This document shows positions 1 to 11,903 of a DNA stretch of 64,000 nt, piece by piece. The stretch spans positions 19,544,293-19,608,292 of the forward strand of contig NC_056047.1 in the NCBI RefSeq assembly GCF_004379255.2. Reading direction: 5' to 3'. The DNA comes from Salvia splendens (taxonomy: Eukaryota; Streptophyta; Magnoliopsida; Lamiales; Lamiaceae). The position numbers were made by a program, and so were the translations under genes. The notes beneath the pieces were generated by a model that saw only the letters and a list, made by a program, of their open reading frames with translations, was not told the origin of the DNA and did not search any database. Numbering within the stretch: position 1 is the first letter of the stretch; the number at the start of each line of letters is the position of its first letter.

Positions 1-585
1 GGGCCCGCCGGTTCATGAACCGGAACCGGCGGTTTGAACCGTCTGGCGGTTTGCCGGTTCCAACGGGCCGGTTAAGGGTCAAAGGTTTCGTGAACCGTGA
101 ACCGGCAGTTCAAAGCAGGCGGTTTGCCGGTTTGAACCGGTGGTTCAACGGTTCAAACAGTAATTTTCCGGCATAGGGTTTGAAGGGTTTCAGGCACGGT
201 TCAGAAAACCGACGGTTTTAGCCGGTTTCCGCCGGTTCCGGCTACTTTTTAGGCGTAGGGCATAGGCTGCAGTGCGTAGGCCAGCAAAACCGGTCAGAAA
301 CCGGCAGTTTTCGGTGCAAAACCGTGGACCGAACCGCTGGTTTAGGCGGTAAACCGCCGGTTCGGGTCGAATTCAAAATTTGAATTTTTTTTCCTTCCTA
401 TTTTACTCCTATAAATACCCCACTTCCCCCTCATTTCTACTCACCCCATTCTTGTGTTAACAAGGATTTCCTTCTCTCAATCTCCATTTCTCTATTCTCT
501 CCTCATTCTCTCTAATTGCTCAAGTTGTTTACTAGTTTCTACATTCTAATACGCACTTGCCTCGCTCGACTCACACTCTCACTAC
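1..585. repeat. CCGGTT-rich repeat and TATA-containing leader, probable transposon fragment
   Basis: Positions 1-375 are made of imperfect, alternating-orientation copies of a motif like AACCGGCGGTT and GAACCGGTT. Many copies are self-complementary, as in the subterminal regions of plant hAT elements. A TATAAATA box lies at 410-417, followed by a pyrimidine-rich leader (roughly 420-520), which looks like the promoter of a transposase gene. The block stops abruptly near 585, where similarity to the gypsy internal region (62799 onward) begins. I infer a truncated DNA transposon sitting in or joined to the gypsy element. No terminal repeat or coding sequence is visible in the window, so the class is uncertain. 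Confidence 0.45.
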
Positions 586-2614
586 TGTAAATTTCCATAG
601 TCAGCGGCCAAATAGGGTAGTACTGTTGTCCAATTAAACTGAAAAGGATCTGAGCATCAAGGATAGTGGTTCAAACATGTCACCGCCTAAGATGATCAAC
701 CGCGAAAATTTAGAAACGTAGGCGATTGCAATGAAGGAACATTGATCATGCTTCAAAGGAATCTAGATATGGAATAACAGAATCACATCAATGATCTCAT
801 AGGTTCATTAAAGATATTACATTGAAATGAACTATTCAGAAAAAATCAGCTAGGCCAAGCTCGTTAGGGAAAAGTGCAAAATGTTTGCCTTAAAAAAATT
901 CCGAGACTAGGATAATACATGTACTGGAACCGAGATAGAATAATTTCACCTATGTAGGGAAAATATTGCTACAAACGGTTTCAAAATAGGGAGGTTAACA
1001 AAAGTTCCAACACAGTATGAAATTCTCTGAGGAAATATTTAAATGGCGCGACCATTCTGGAGATCATAACTGTAAGCATCATAGAAATGAAATTTCATTG
1101 CATGAGTCCAAGAAATCGGGATATGGATCCCCTAATTGTGGCTCAAAGGAGACAACAACAAATAACGATGCTTGAAACATAAGAGTATCCCAAATTTGGG
1201 AACTGAAACTGAGTCACCTCTTTCGTGAAAAGAATGAAAGTGGCGTACTACTTGCAGAACGCGAGTCAATCAAAAGTCTTAATAGACGACAGGACATCGT
1301 TTTCCAGGAGGTTCAAAGAATGTCTGAAGAATAAGCGTATTCTGAAGGTCATATATTTGAACATCTGTAGAATTTAAGGTTTATGACTGGAGCTTACACA
1401 GTCGAAACTTTACTCTTTATGAACGATGAGTCAAAGGACTGCAGTCCATAAACTGGAAGTGAGTCAAATCTCGCATAGAAACTAAAGTCTGAATAGACGG
1501 GGGTACCGTCCTTTGGAAGGACTCTTAGAAAGAATTTCATTGGGAATCCAAGTAAGTACTATTGATTATAATCATCGGTTCTAGTTATGTGACACTCCCC
1601 TGTCTGTTCTTGTGGAGCTCGGACATGATAACTGTGTTCTAGGAAATCATACATTCCAAGATGGGGTTTCTCGTACTGATAACTGTAGCTGGAGGTCATA
1701 CTTTCATATCGTTCTCGATAACTTAGAACGCTGATTCTTTTAAAACATTGCATTCTCCATCGTGCTTCATAGCACGCTATAAGTATCGTTTATGGGTCAC
1801 GTAGCCACTTGGGCCTGTTACGCCAACTTAGATCACTTTACTAGATCGCGGGTACGATCTCTTTTCATGTAGGGACGTATCTCCCGAACAGGCTTGAAAG
1901 TATACTATTTTCGTTATGACTTGGTCTTTATAAAGACATTGGGAACTTCTTGGTTCATCGTCTAGTATACGTATATATGTATACTATCTGTGTGCTCAAA
2001 GGAATGGACTTCCTTTAATTGCTGTCTATAGGTAATACAATAGTACTTTCTGGTTCTTCTTCTTTCTCATAATTTCTTGGAATTAGAAGCTTACCCAAAC
2101 TGATGGGTGTTAGTTGGTCTCATCGCCCTGGAAGGCGGTAACAAATTCTCGTTCTGCTAGTACTTGGTCGCACGTGTCTCACCTAAGGTACTTTTCTAAA
2201 GCACTCTAAGGTTCGCATACATGGGCCCACATGACAACTATACATTTCTGTCAAGCTCTTTGAAAATAAATCACATATACATTAAGCATATCTCATGCAA
2301 AGTATCAGCTATCACGTTGCATCTTGAAAACATTTCAAATAAACATTTTCGTTCCCATATAGGGCTGTGAAAATTCTCTTCTTTTCCTAAAAATCTCAAA
2401 ATTTTCATTTTCCTTATCAAATGGGAAATATTTTATTTCTTTAAAACTCTTTTCTGGACGAGCGGGCATCAACCCCTGTTTCTGGTACAGTTGATCGTGT
2501 CGAGCTGAGGTGTTGGGATCTTGTACTGATCATTCTGTTAACTTCCTAGCCTAGTACTATTTATCTGGACTGAGGCTTAGAAGGAAGATTCTTGGGTCAG
2601 AGCGAAAGAAAGGT
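586..2614 (-). mobile_element. Degenerate 5' internal region of a Ty3/gypsy element (left copy)
   Basis: Lies directly inside the primer binding site of the 2630-6052 LTR and, for about 1.2 kb (586-1860), is colinear with 62799-64000 at the other end of the window. Both copies are full of stops on both strands; the only minus-strand frames are short (for example 1559-1753, paralogous to 63740-63949). Position suggests the leader and gag zone of a minus-strand element, but no gag motif is recognisable. The element continues out of the window or is cut by the 1-585 block. Confidence 0.6.
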
Positions 2615-2626
2615 GCTCTGATACCA
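2615..2626 (-). other. Primer binding site, tRNA-iMet type
   Basis: On the minus strand this reads TGGTATCAGAGC, the standard plant complement of the 3' end of initiator tRNA-Met. It is 3 bases from the LTR end (TGTCACGACC on the plus strand). It fixes the LTR at 2630-6052 as a 5' LTR of a minus-strand element whose body extends to the left. Confidence 0.9.
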
Positions 2627-2629
2627 CTC

Positions 2630-5600
2630 TGTCACGACCACATCTCCCTAGTCAAAGAAAGTGTAGCTATATCGCGACTAAAACTTACTGAAGCTGTCTA
2701 AACTCATCATGAATATAACTTAATTCAAGGAAACATTGTCTGAATGTGCTAAGGTAACATAGTACTGAATCAGAGTGAAATCTGGGACATTGTCTTTACA
2801 GAAACAAGTCTAAGTTTACGCAACGGAAGAGTACCAAGACAGATGTAATATGAATGAAGACATACTACACCAGCTATCCTTCTACTGATTTAGTCTTCTG
2901 TCCCAACACCTCCTTTGCCTCGACCGATCAACCTGCACATTAAGGAAAACAATATGCAGGGCTGAGTACTTGATATACTCAGTGGGCTTATGCCGAAAAC
3001 TGTTTTCTTTTATTTGTCAACCAAGCTGAGTGAATGCGGGGTTTTTCTGAAAACAGGTCCTGGTCACTAAAATCTGTTATTTCTTTCTGAAATAGACTGC
3101 AGTCTTTTAAACTTCTGATGATATGCCATATCAAACTGCATGAATCGGGAATGAGGCCACATTCCACGATCACTGGGCCGGCCAACCTAGCGCTAGCTCA
3201 CGACCCCTGGACCGGCCAACCTGGCGCTAGCTCACGGTCCCTATGTGTGCACTAGTCCGAGTAGGATTTACTGACCTACTGAGACCCGAATTCGATTTAA
3301 TTGGTTGGCATAGCCAACAGATAGGCAATCATAAAACAAAACATGGCATGACAACTCATTCAAATAATCATGTTTTCACATAAAACACGCTTTAAAAGAA
3401 AGAAGAGAAAGGCCCACCTCGTTTGCATAAATTCTCTCAAACGAGCGCTCCCTGACTGGATTTTACTTGTCGTACGACGACGTTCCTTTATAACAAATAC
3501 ATGCTTAAATTAGGCGTTAAGCAGTTAATTATCTTGCATGCATGCATGCCTAAGCGTGTGCTTATTATTTTACTTTCTGCTTTCTGGATTCATAATTCTT
3601 TACTATTAATTAAATCAACGATTTAATTTATTCAGAGTCTTGCCGAACTTCTCGAGTATTAGTTAAATTCCCGATATTTATCTTTAATGTGGCCATCCAT
3701 CGTTCATGGTGGCATGACATTAGGGGAGTCTGTAACAAACCTCGCTGCTTTAATTAGCGGCTTACGTTATGACCTAAATTATCATAGGTCCATTTTCAAA
3801 TTTAAATCCTCTTGGATTTAAATACTTAATTATTCTTGGATTAAGTATAAAATATAATTGGATTGGTGAGGTCCAATTGAATTAAAATTCCATGGTCTAA
3901 CTTTTATTGAGGGCAGAGGTCAAAAAACGTGGCCCCGAATAATTTAAATAAAAGAGCCCAACTCTTTCTCTTCCTTTCCTTTTTTTTTGAACTCCTTGGC
4001 CCAAATTAATTTAAAGGAAATGCCCAAATGTCTAAAAATTTCTAGTAGCCCAACTTAAATAAAATGGGCACTGGCCCAACTCATATTACTATAGCCCAAA
4101 AGGGCTGGCCCAATCTGGAGTTATACTCCCTCTCCACCATCGACTCTCATTTCACAATCCAGCAAAAATCCCCAACTTCACTCTCAACCCTAACCTTCGA
4201 TCCCTGACTCGGCGTCAATCACCATCGCCGGACCGCCATTCACCGTCTTTGAACCTCCGTCGCGATTGCGCGACGGAGCTACTCTACTCCTTCGGATATT
4301 CCCAGAAGGAATTAAACCTCTCCCCAGTCGTGGAGAATCGAACCCCGTCTGCATCTCCTATCCGCGGAGAACCTCGCCGCCATGCCGGTCGTCGGGGATT
4401 CCGCTGTCATCCGCCGTGAGCTTGCGTCGACGGAGGGAGACGTCGACCTTCTTCATCCCTCCGATTCGAGCTCGGACTAAAATCTTATCGGCACCTTGGC
4501 CTCAAATGTCGGACGGTTCCTCTCCGAGACTTCTCTCTCTCTCTTTCTCTCTGCAGCTGGTGCCTCCGACATCGCCGCTGGCTGCTCGCAGCGACGGCTC
4601 CATCTCTCGGCGTCATGGGCCGCCGGCGTCCCATACTGGCGCAACGTCCGCCGCATTCTTCCTAAGAGCTAAGTCTCCATTTTCTATTACCTATTTCGTT
4701 CTATTGAAGTTGTATGTGATCTAGTAGCACTAGGGTTCTGATTTGAGGCATGTTTATGGTCGGCCAAAACATTGGTTAAATCCTTGTTGGTTTCTGAGAA
4801 ATTGTTGGTATCTGATAGCTCCGTTACTGAGCTCTTACTTCCTATGTTTTAACGGCAGGGGTGTGTGGAAGTTGCACTACTTCTTCTTACTCTATCATTC
4901 TGCCTCAATATGCATGGTGTTGGTCTAACATGCTTTAAATGCTTACATGATGACATGGGTTTAAAATGAATTCGAAGGAGGTTTTACCTTCGCTGCTGCG
5001 TATCTTGTTGTTCCTTACTCTCGGCTTTGATCCCCTTTACTCCCTCTCGCTGCCTCGGTCCCTCTCACTCTATGCCTCACTGTATTACGATTGATTTGTG
5101 GTGATGGGGAAGGGAGGAAGAGGCTTAGGCCTATTTATACTCGTTGCCTAACTAAACCCTGAGAAAAGTTGATGTACTTGGCTGAAACGTAGTCCTTGAT
5201 GGACTGGGTTGGCTGTTTCCTCTGCAGCAAAATCGCAGGGTGTACTCGTGAGCTGGATGAGCCTTTGGCTCCTGGCTATATTCTGATGCCATAACCGAAT
5301 TTGGTGCTTTGTGCTGCCTTGTACCCTAGCTCATTCATAGGTTTTGTCTCCTTTTGGCAGGTGCACAACAAGAGCAGGCATTTGGGTGGCTGATTTCTGG
5401 ACCATGGCAGGTATAAATGAAGTACAAGCTGCAGGGATTCAGCCTTGCAGAGTGCAGCCACTGAGGTGCAAATTCTGTTGGCTGGACTTGCTCCTTTCGA
5501 CCAAGCTCTCCTCTTTTCTTTGGAAAGGTAAGGCTACTCATTCCCTCTTAATGTAGGGTGCTAGTTTGTCTTTTATCTCATGCACTTAAATTCCATTTTG

Positions 5601-6052
5601 TGTGTGGTTGGTAGGGACAAGGGAGACCTATTTCCTCTGGCTGCAGCCCCTCTAGTTCGGCCTATCGGACCATCGAGAAGATCTGGGCCGCATGCCCGTT
5701 CTGAAGAGGCCCAACGCTAGTTTACTCTTTCCTTTTTCTCTCTATAATGTAATCGAGTAGTTCTACTTGAAATCTCTCTTTTCTTTAACATGTAATAGTT
5801 ATTTGGTGTGTATTACTTTTCAAGCATTTGCACTTTATTAGCTTGAAATTCTGAAATCTTGTATTTCTTTTACTCAAGAAATAAACAAATGCTCTTTCAT
5901 TGTTTTTATCAACATCTGTCATTCAAGGCTTAACTCGATATACTAACTGTTATGTTCCGTATGTTCAAAGCTATGAAATCTCTTTCTTTTCTTTTTAATG
6001 AATTCTAGTATTTATTTCAAAATTCTCGAGAATCTAGGTCTCGGCTATTACA
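2630..6052 (-). repeat. Long (3423 bp) 5' LTR of Ty3/gypsy chromovirus-like element, left copy
   Basis: Begins TGTCACGACC and ends CTATTACA on the plus strand (TG...CA) and is colinear through most of its length with 55524-58801. It holds a twofold repeat of a CCGGCCAAC...GCTAGCTCACG motif (3177-3240), AT-rich promoter-like sequence, and a GC-rich open stretch at 4130-4690 that is conserved only as a leader. The short frames at 4266-4724 and 4743-4928 resemble no protein and are not called as genes. LTRs above 3 kb are typical of the Tekay/Del clade, which agrees with the chromodomain in the right-hand copy. The sequence just outside the outer end is AGATT, a candidate half of the target duplication. 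Confidence 0.85.
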
Positions 6053-6099
6053 AGATTGCTTGACAAGATGGTGCGGCGATGCTTGCTCACGGACCTACC

Positions 6100-6900
6100 A
6101 CTCAGGCGACTTGACTCTGGCACCGAAGAATGGGTCATACTTCTCCAGGTTATCTAAAATCTTTATTTCCTAAAATTTTTGTTCCTAAGGATTTTTCGTG
6201 TGAAGCTTGTGTTTTGTGATATTTGTCGATGTTTGTAGTAGAGTCACATGGGTATATTTTATGAAACAAAAATCTGAGGTTGTCGAAAAATTCATTTCTT
6301 TCTATAAAATGGTCCAAACCCAATTTCAAACATCCATTAAAATGATGCGATCAGATAAAGGGGGGGGGGGGATTTGTAAACAATTCTATGGCTCAATTTT
6401 TTAGGGATAATGGGTTAATTCACCAAACCTCATGCCCTCATACACCCAAACAAAATGGAGTAGCGGAACGAAAAAACTGAATCATCTTTGAAATGACTCG
6501 AGCCCTCCTTTTTGATTTAAAAGTCCCACCATCTTTTTGGCCCGAAGCCATAGCCACTTTCGTTTACCTCAATCGACTCCCCACCAAATTACTAAACCGA
6601 AAAACGCCCCTAGACCATTTGGCCACTATGACACAAGTCCCCTCAGCCTTATCCATCCCACCCAAAACCTTTGGTTGCACTGTCTACGTACACATCCCGA
6701 AACACGAAAAAACCAAATTTTCCCCATGTACGATTAAGTGTGTATTTGTGGGGTATGTGATCAATCAAAAGGGCTATTGATGCTACGATCCGAAAACTAG
6801 ACGGGTAATCACCACCATGAATTGCAGCTTTCTCGAAACAGAATTCTTTTACCACTTTGGGACTCAAGGGGAGTATGAGAGACAGGGGGAGACCCAAGAA
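6100..6900 (+). pseudogene. Ty1/copia integrase remnant
   Basis: A broken plus-strand integrase. About 6130-6215 recalls the end of the GAG-pre-integrase zinc finger, then there is a gap. Residues from 6207 (VTWVYFMKQKSEVVEKF) match the core after the first catalytic Asp. A poly-G run at 6361-6370 disrupts the Asp-containing stretch (SDKGGG). The 6493-6780 frame (RALLFDLKVPPSFWPEA) matches the end of the core, and the C-terminal region continues past a stop near 6778. Several stops and frame changes make it non-functional. No 5' LTR, gag or protease is present: the remnant starts some tens of bases after the gypsy LTR ends at 6052, so it is 5'-truncated. Confidence 0.8.
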
Positions 6901-7333
6901 AACGACTCCCGTCGGTGGTATGTGCTAAGTCACTTTGATGTGGGACCAATTGAGCAAGTTGGCACTGTTCATGAGCCGACCTCATCTACAGAAACAAACC
7001 CAACGACGCTTCCGCCGCGTTCCGATGATCCAGCCGTAACGGAATCCGAGGTAATCTCTGGCTCACCTCTTGAAATAGGAAGAGGATACTTCGATCGATC
7101 AAGATACTGGGCAATATGTGCTTCCTCCAAGGAGCACGAGAGGAATTCCTCTGAAGAGATACTCTCCTGGTAGAATTAGCAGGAAAAGCAAATACTCTGT
7201 AGCAAACTTCGCCGAAGCCAACATCTCCAAAACGGCAAGGGCATTCCATGCTGCACTGTATGAGGAAGAGATACCTCAAACATTTGAAGAAGCAGTGAAA
7301 ATCAAACATTGGAGGGAGGCAATGCTAGTTTAG

Positions 7334-8086
7334 ATGAAGGCATTAAAAAGAAATGGAACTTGGGAGGTCAGTCCGCTGCCCGATGGAAAGCATACATTTA
7401 GGTGCCGCTGGGTCTTCACAATTAATCGAAGACCAGATGGAAGCATTAAGCGATACAAAGCTCGACTGGTAGCAAAGGGGTACACTCAAACTCAAGGAAT
7501 CGACTACTCTGAGACATTCTCTCCCGTGGCAAAGATGAACACCGTGAGAGTCCTTCTCTCTATTGCAGCAAATAGGGACTGGCCACTTCATCAGTACGAT
7601 GTGACCTACGCGTTTCTTCATGGAGAGTTGAAAGATCTCATCTATATGGAGGCTCCACCAGGATTCTCAAAAGAGTTCGGGCAAGGGAAAGTATGCAAAT
7701 TGAAGAAAACACTGTACAGGCTAAAACAATCTCCAAGGGCTTGGTTCGAAAGATTTACAAAAGTGATGGAGAAGTATGGATACAGACAAAGCAATTCCGA
7801 CCACACACTCTTCATCAAACGGGAAAGGGAGAAGATCACATGTCTGATAATCTATGTTGATGATATGAACATTACTGGACACAATGTCGAGGAAATACAA
7901 CAACTCAAAGAACACCTGGCTGCAGAATTTGAGATGAAGAATTTTGGCGATCTAAAATATTTCCTCGGGATTGAAGTACTTAGGTCAGGAAAGGGAATTT
8001 TTATTAGCCAACGGAAGTATGTTCTTGATCTTTTGACAGAAACATGGATGTTGGACTGCAAGCCAGCAGACACCCCAATCGTTTAG
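7334..8086 (+). pseudogene. Ty1/copia reverse transcriptase remnant
   Basis: A 250-codon frame covering most of the copia RT. It shows RYKARLVAKGYTQ (finger), YAFLHGELKDLIYMEAPPGF (with VTYAF where VKNAF is usual), LYRLKQSPRAWF and the catalytic YVDD followed by MNITG. It ends at an in-frame TAG inside the thumb region (DTPIV-stop). Upstream 6986-7333 is low-similarity linker with stops. RT would normally act in cytoplasmic particles to copy the element's RNA. Here it is part of a dead polyprotein with at least three downstream stops. Confidence 0.85.
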
Positions 8087-8803
8087 AATCACGGACTTCA
8101 GCTCGTCAAAGGGGCAACCCCCACTGATCGTGGAAGATACTAGAGACTAGTTGGGAAACTCATCTATTTGTCCCATACCAGGCCAGATATTGCATATGCA
8201 GTGGGAGTTCTTAGCCAGTTCATGCATGACCCTCAAGAAGAACATCAGGATGCGGCACTTAGAGTGGTCCGTTCTTTAAAGGGAACTGCCGGACATGGAG
8301 TTTTGTTCCTGAAGAATGGGCACCTAGATATTCACAGATATACAGATGCTGATTGGGCAGGGAACCTAGTCGACAGACGTTCTACTGGTGGATATTTCAC
8401 CTTTGTTGGTGGAAATTTAGTCATGTGGAGGAGTAAGAAGCAAAAGGTAGTGGCTCTCTCAAGTGCTGAAGCCGAGTTTCGAGGCATCAAGAGCGGTTTA
8501 ACCGAAATCCTTTGGCTTAGGAGATTGATGAAGGAGCTAAACTTAGAACCGTAGAAAACTTGTAAATTGTTGTGTGACAATAAAGCTGCAATCAGTATCT
8601 CGAAGAATCCAGTACAACATGATAGAACTAAACACGTCGAAATTGATCGGCACTTCATAAAAGAGAACCTTGAGGAGAAGATAATGGAAATTCTGTATGT
8701 GAAATCAGAAGACCAACTGGCTGACAATCTAACCAAAGCAGTCTCGGCGAAAAGCTTTCAAGAAGTATTGGGCAAGTTAAGCTTCGGGAATCCCATCACT
8801 TAA
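8087..8803 (+). pseudogene. Ty1/copia RNase H remnant
   Basis: Continues the RT remnant after a stop at the end of 7334-8086 and another near 8140. The connection (HTRPDIAYAVGVLSQFM), the first RNase H acid region (YTDADWAGNLVDRRST), the SSAEAEFRG motif, CDNKAAISI and HVEIDRHFIKE are all visible. A further stop splits it (LEP-stop, near 8553). The frame closes at 8803, just before the polypurine tract, as in complete copia elements. Confidence 0.85.
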
Positions 8804-8814
8804 CTTGAGGGGAG
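8804..8814 (+). other. Polypurine tract of the plus-strand copia remnant
   Basis: CTTGAGGGGAG stands between the RNase H stop and the LTR start (TGTTGGAAGATCC). This purine run and its position fit a second-strand primer site. Confidence 0.75.
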
Positions 8815-9006
8815 TGTTGGAAGATCCGAAATATTCTGCAAGGCAAAGAAGATTGCACAAAATCAGCAGAAGATTATACAATATTATGATCGAAAATTAG
8901 GGAGATATGATTGAGGGAAATCTTACCTTGTATAGCTTTATTCTAGCCTATATATGATGTATAATTCCGTTGTGAATAATATAACAAAGATTTACCCAAT
9001 TCTACA
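8815..9006 (+). repeat. 3' LTR of the plus-strand copia remnant
   Basis: Starts TGTTGGAAGATC straight after the purine run and is taken to end at TTCTACA near 9006. It is short (about 192 bp), with a TATATA stretch at 8948-8956. The other LTR is missing, so the end is inferred from the TG...CA rule only. Confidence 0.6.
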
Positions 9007-9190
9007 ATCTTGGTTGTACTCAATGCCAGTGAATGTTTGAGAGAGCAAGGTTTTACCATAATATGCAACAACAGCTCCAATTGGTTTGCAAATGCTCAAG
9101 ATGGATTTTCTCATGACTTGGAGTTAGAATAAATCTTAGTTGTGTGTGTTTTTATGTAGCATTTGGTTGTGCTTCCATCTTAAGGGAGGG
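9007..9190 (+). mobile_element. Possible 3' internal scrap of another LTR element
   Basis: This stretch carries no readable protein. Its right end (TTAAGGGAGGG at 9180-9190) looks like a polypurine tract directly before the LTR-like block at 9191. Confidence 0.35.
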
Positions 9191-9465
9191 TGTTGAAATT
9201 AAAAATAAATTGTAAAGTTGATATTGTTTTTCTTTTATTAGCTAGTGTTTAGTATTATATTAGTTGGTAGTTTATATTTTTCCTTAGCCTATATAAGGCA
9301 TCTTACTGTAATTTGTAGATTAACACTTCCAAAAATGTAGTCAATTAGTGAAATTTTTCCTTTTCCGCTCTTCTCTCCTGCACTACAGTTTTTCTCAAAT
9401 TTTATCAGTTTCTTCATCCTTCATTGACGGAGGTTTCAATCCAAATCAATTCTACATTTTCAACA
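9191..9465 (+). repeat. Solo or truncated LTR-like block
   Basis: Bounded by TGTTGAAA and TTTCAACA, an 8-bp perfect terminal inversion of LTR type, and preceded by a purine tract. It contains CCTATATAAGGC (TATA-like) at about 9290. Length 275 bp. No second copy is in the window. Confidence 0.5.
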
Positions 9466-10081
9466 CATTCCACCACGTATCATTTCAAACTAATATCTAC
9501 AAATGAGACTCATATTCCACTAACTTTCTTCCACCTACTTTTCTAACTTTCTTCCACCTACTTTTCTGAATATTTCTTTAAACTGATGCCAATGCTGGAA
9601 AAAATGGGAATCCAAATTGTAGACGGAGGAGTAGATGCTACGAGTGGAAGATAAGCTTATTTGCAATCTAAAATGGGTTTTTGAGCAAGGGCTGAGAAAT
9701 TTTCGTGAATCACAGTTTATTTTAGAATTGTAGTGTCAATGATTATGTGTTGCTTATTGTCAATAATTGTATGAAGATATTCATGTGGAAAATAAATAAA
9801 TCGATTTTGCAGATCTTATTCTCTCTCTCCACCGTTAAAAGAATTATTTTGCTATTTTAGGTTGTCAATAATTTAAAAAACCATCTATTTTTTTTTCGCT
9901 TTCATATACAGACCCTATATTTCATTAACTTTTTGCACTAATAATTCATTATAAAATTAATATAAAAATGAATTTCTCATTCCACTTACTTTCTCCCTTT
10001 ATTTTTCTCCACAAATGAAGCAATTTCTTAAAAACCTTGCCGAACCAAAATGACTCTTTAAATGATGGACGGGAGGGAGTA
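9466..10081. repeat. AT-rich spacer with degenerate Stowaway-type MITE ends
   Basis: No coding potential. Two Stowaway-like right ends occur: GTAGACGGAGGAGTAG near 9620-9635 and GGACGGGAGGGAGTAC near 10066-10081. A short direct repeat of ACTTTCTTCCACCTACTTTTCT lies at about 9520-9565. The matching left ends (CTCCCTCCGT) are not clear, so these are fragments. Confidence 0.4.
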
Positions 10082-10097
10082 CTATGTCATGTCGAGG

Positions 10098-10465
10098 AAT
10101 GATATGCTACATAAGGTACCTTATGTGAGCTCCTTTTGTAAGCACTACTCTCGTTTGACGCATGTTTAACTTTGTTCATTTCGATTTATATATTTAGTTT
10201 GATTCTAATAAATTAAAAAATATTATTGAAGTTTTTAATTTCACAAAATTACATAAAAATCAAAGCTCGATTTGGTCGTTTATTAAAAATTATAGAGAAA
10301 ATAAGCAAATCGAGCTTTGATTTTTATGAATTTTGTAAAAATTTAAAAAGTTTTATAACATTTTTTAATATATTAGAATCAAACTAAACATATAAATCAA
10401 AACGAACAAAGTTAAACGTGAGTCAAACGAGAGTGGTGCTCACATAAGGTACGTAGCATATCATT
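10098..10465. mobile_element. Foldback MITE (almost entirely an inverted repeat)
   Basis: The left arm begins AATGATATGCTAC and the right arm ends GTAGCATATCATT. The arms stay complementary for about 160 bp each (for example ATCAAAGCTCGATTTG against CAAATCGAGCTTTGAT, and CTCGTTTGAC against GTCAAACGAG), with a short unpaired centre near 10275-10310. No coding sequence. The RNA of such an element would form one long hairpin. The target duplication is not obvious, so the superfamily is not assigned. Confidence 0.85.
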
Positions 10466-10864
10466 GCTCATGTCTCTGCAGATATAAAACTATTCTCAAA
10501 TTTTAGTTTTAAACTGATTCTATATTTCTATTTTCCTAGATAAAAAGTGCACACATACGAGAAATTTTTTTGGCAAAAAGAGATAAAGATAGCTTCTTGA
10601 AACAACTTTTAGGTCATTTCTTATCGCTTTTGGTGAGTAGTATGATTTGAGTTATATATTGGCCAACGGAGAATTTAATAATTTTGGATCAACCTAAAAA
10701 TTTATAATTATCTGTTGGTCTTGTTGAATCAAGATCGAACCCCGGAAAATCACAGATTCCATTAGTTCTTCATCACAAAAGAATCACACCTCTTTCACTA
10801 ACATATTCCTACACTCAAAAACTCGTAGCTACTGTCTAACACCAATTCATCTCAGTACACAGAC
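10466..10864. other. Non-coding flank downstream of the PPR pseudogene
   Basis: AT-rich with no recognisable feature. It corresponds to the 3' flank or 3' UTR of the minus-strand PPR gene. Confidence 0.5.
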
Positions 10865-11903
10865 TCACCGAAATTCTCCACATGAACACACCCTCTCTCT
10901 GAAATGGTGAAACCGATTATTGTCCCTCACCACGATCTCGCGCCCCGTTACAGCCGAAGCAACCTTCATAAACTGATGGCAGTCCCCACAAATCCTCAGA
11001 TTTTTCATGATCCTTATCGGAACAAACCAAGACAAACACATCAACCCGAAAGTAAAAGCCAACTTCTCACTATGATGCTTCAGCAGCTCCCTCTTGCAAT
11101 AATCCTCCACATCGTGCAGATCGTGCTCAACTTGCCCTCTGAACCCCAACTTCTCCATCTCCTCAAGAAAATCATCCAGCCTCGCGTATATCTCCCCCAT
11201 CCACGGATGGCTCCTCTCCCCGACCATGAACGAGTGAACACTGTCTTTGATCTCAATCCAGCTCTTCCCCTTCTCCTTCTTGACTTCACTACTCTTGAGC
11301 AGTTTCTTTGCTGATGCAACGTCGTCCCATCTCCCGCTTGCAGCATATACTTTTGACAGCAAAACAAGATTCCCAGCATTGTTAGGCTCGATCTTGAAAA
11401 ATTTTCTTGCAGCAACCTCTGTCACCTCTACGTTTTTATGAACTCTGCATGAGGCCAAGAGCGATCCCCACATGGACGCAGTGGCCTCAAACGGCATTTT
11501 CTCAATCATATCCTTGGCCTCGTCAATCCTCCCCGTTCAACCTAGGATATCAACCATACACGAGTAATGCACAGCGCCAGGATTCAAGCCTTGCTCCTTC
11601 ATCATGTCAAAATACCTCCACCCCTTCTCAGCCAATCCCATGTGAGCGCTAGCAGATAAGATAGAGACATAAGTTACCTCACTCGGATACAGAAATGCCT
11701 GTTGCATCTTCTCGAACAACATCATAGCCTCCAAGGGCCTAGCGTGCCTTGCAAAGCCCGAGATATCGTGTTCCAAAGGATCACATTTCTCTTCTCTGCT
11801 TCGGAGAAAACAGAGCGATACTGATTAATGCTACCACATCTTGCATAAACATTGATGAGAGAAGAAACAACGTACTCGTTTGCACCAAAACCAGCTTTAC
11901 ACA
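10865..11903 (-). pseudogene. PPR-DYW protein pseudogene, 3' part (At5g04780-like)
   Basis: C-terminal half of a PLS-class pentatricopeptide repeat protein. Reading leftwards it shows a PPR repeat (SSLINVYARCG), a broken repeat near 11760-11780, VHYSCMVDILG, the E/E+ region (ASMWGSLLASCRVHKN; GKSWIEIKDSVHSF) and a DYW-type cytidine deaminase domain with HSEKLA and CGDCH zinc-binding motifs. Such proteins edit C to U in organelle RNA. Three defects are visible: a short deletion shifting frame at WNT-IS (about 11772), an in-frame TGA at 11537-11539 where the family has Arg (CGA to TGA), and a final residue of Arg instead of the conserved Trp (CSCGEFR). The upstream half is at 17387-18211, separated by a copia element. 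Confidence 0.85.
11899..11903. repeat. Target site duplication ACACA, left
   Basis: ACACA abuts the left LTR and recurs at 17384-17388. Joining the two gene halves through one copy restores a continuous Cys-Val-Lys reading frame in the PPR gene, confirming the insertion site. Confidence 0.75.

Noticed and set aside
4266..4724. 152-codon Pro/Ser/Arg-rich frame in the left gypsy LTR
   Set aside because: GC-rich leader sequence; the equivalent place in the right LTR (about 56930-57440) does not keep the same frame.
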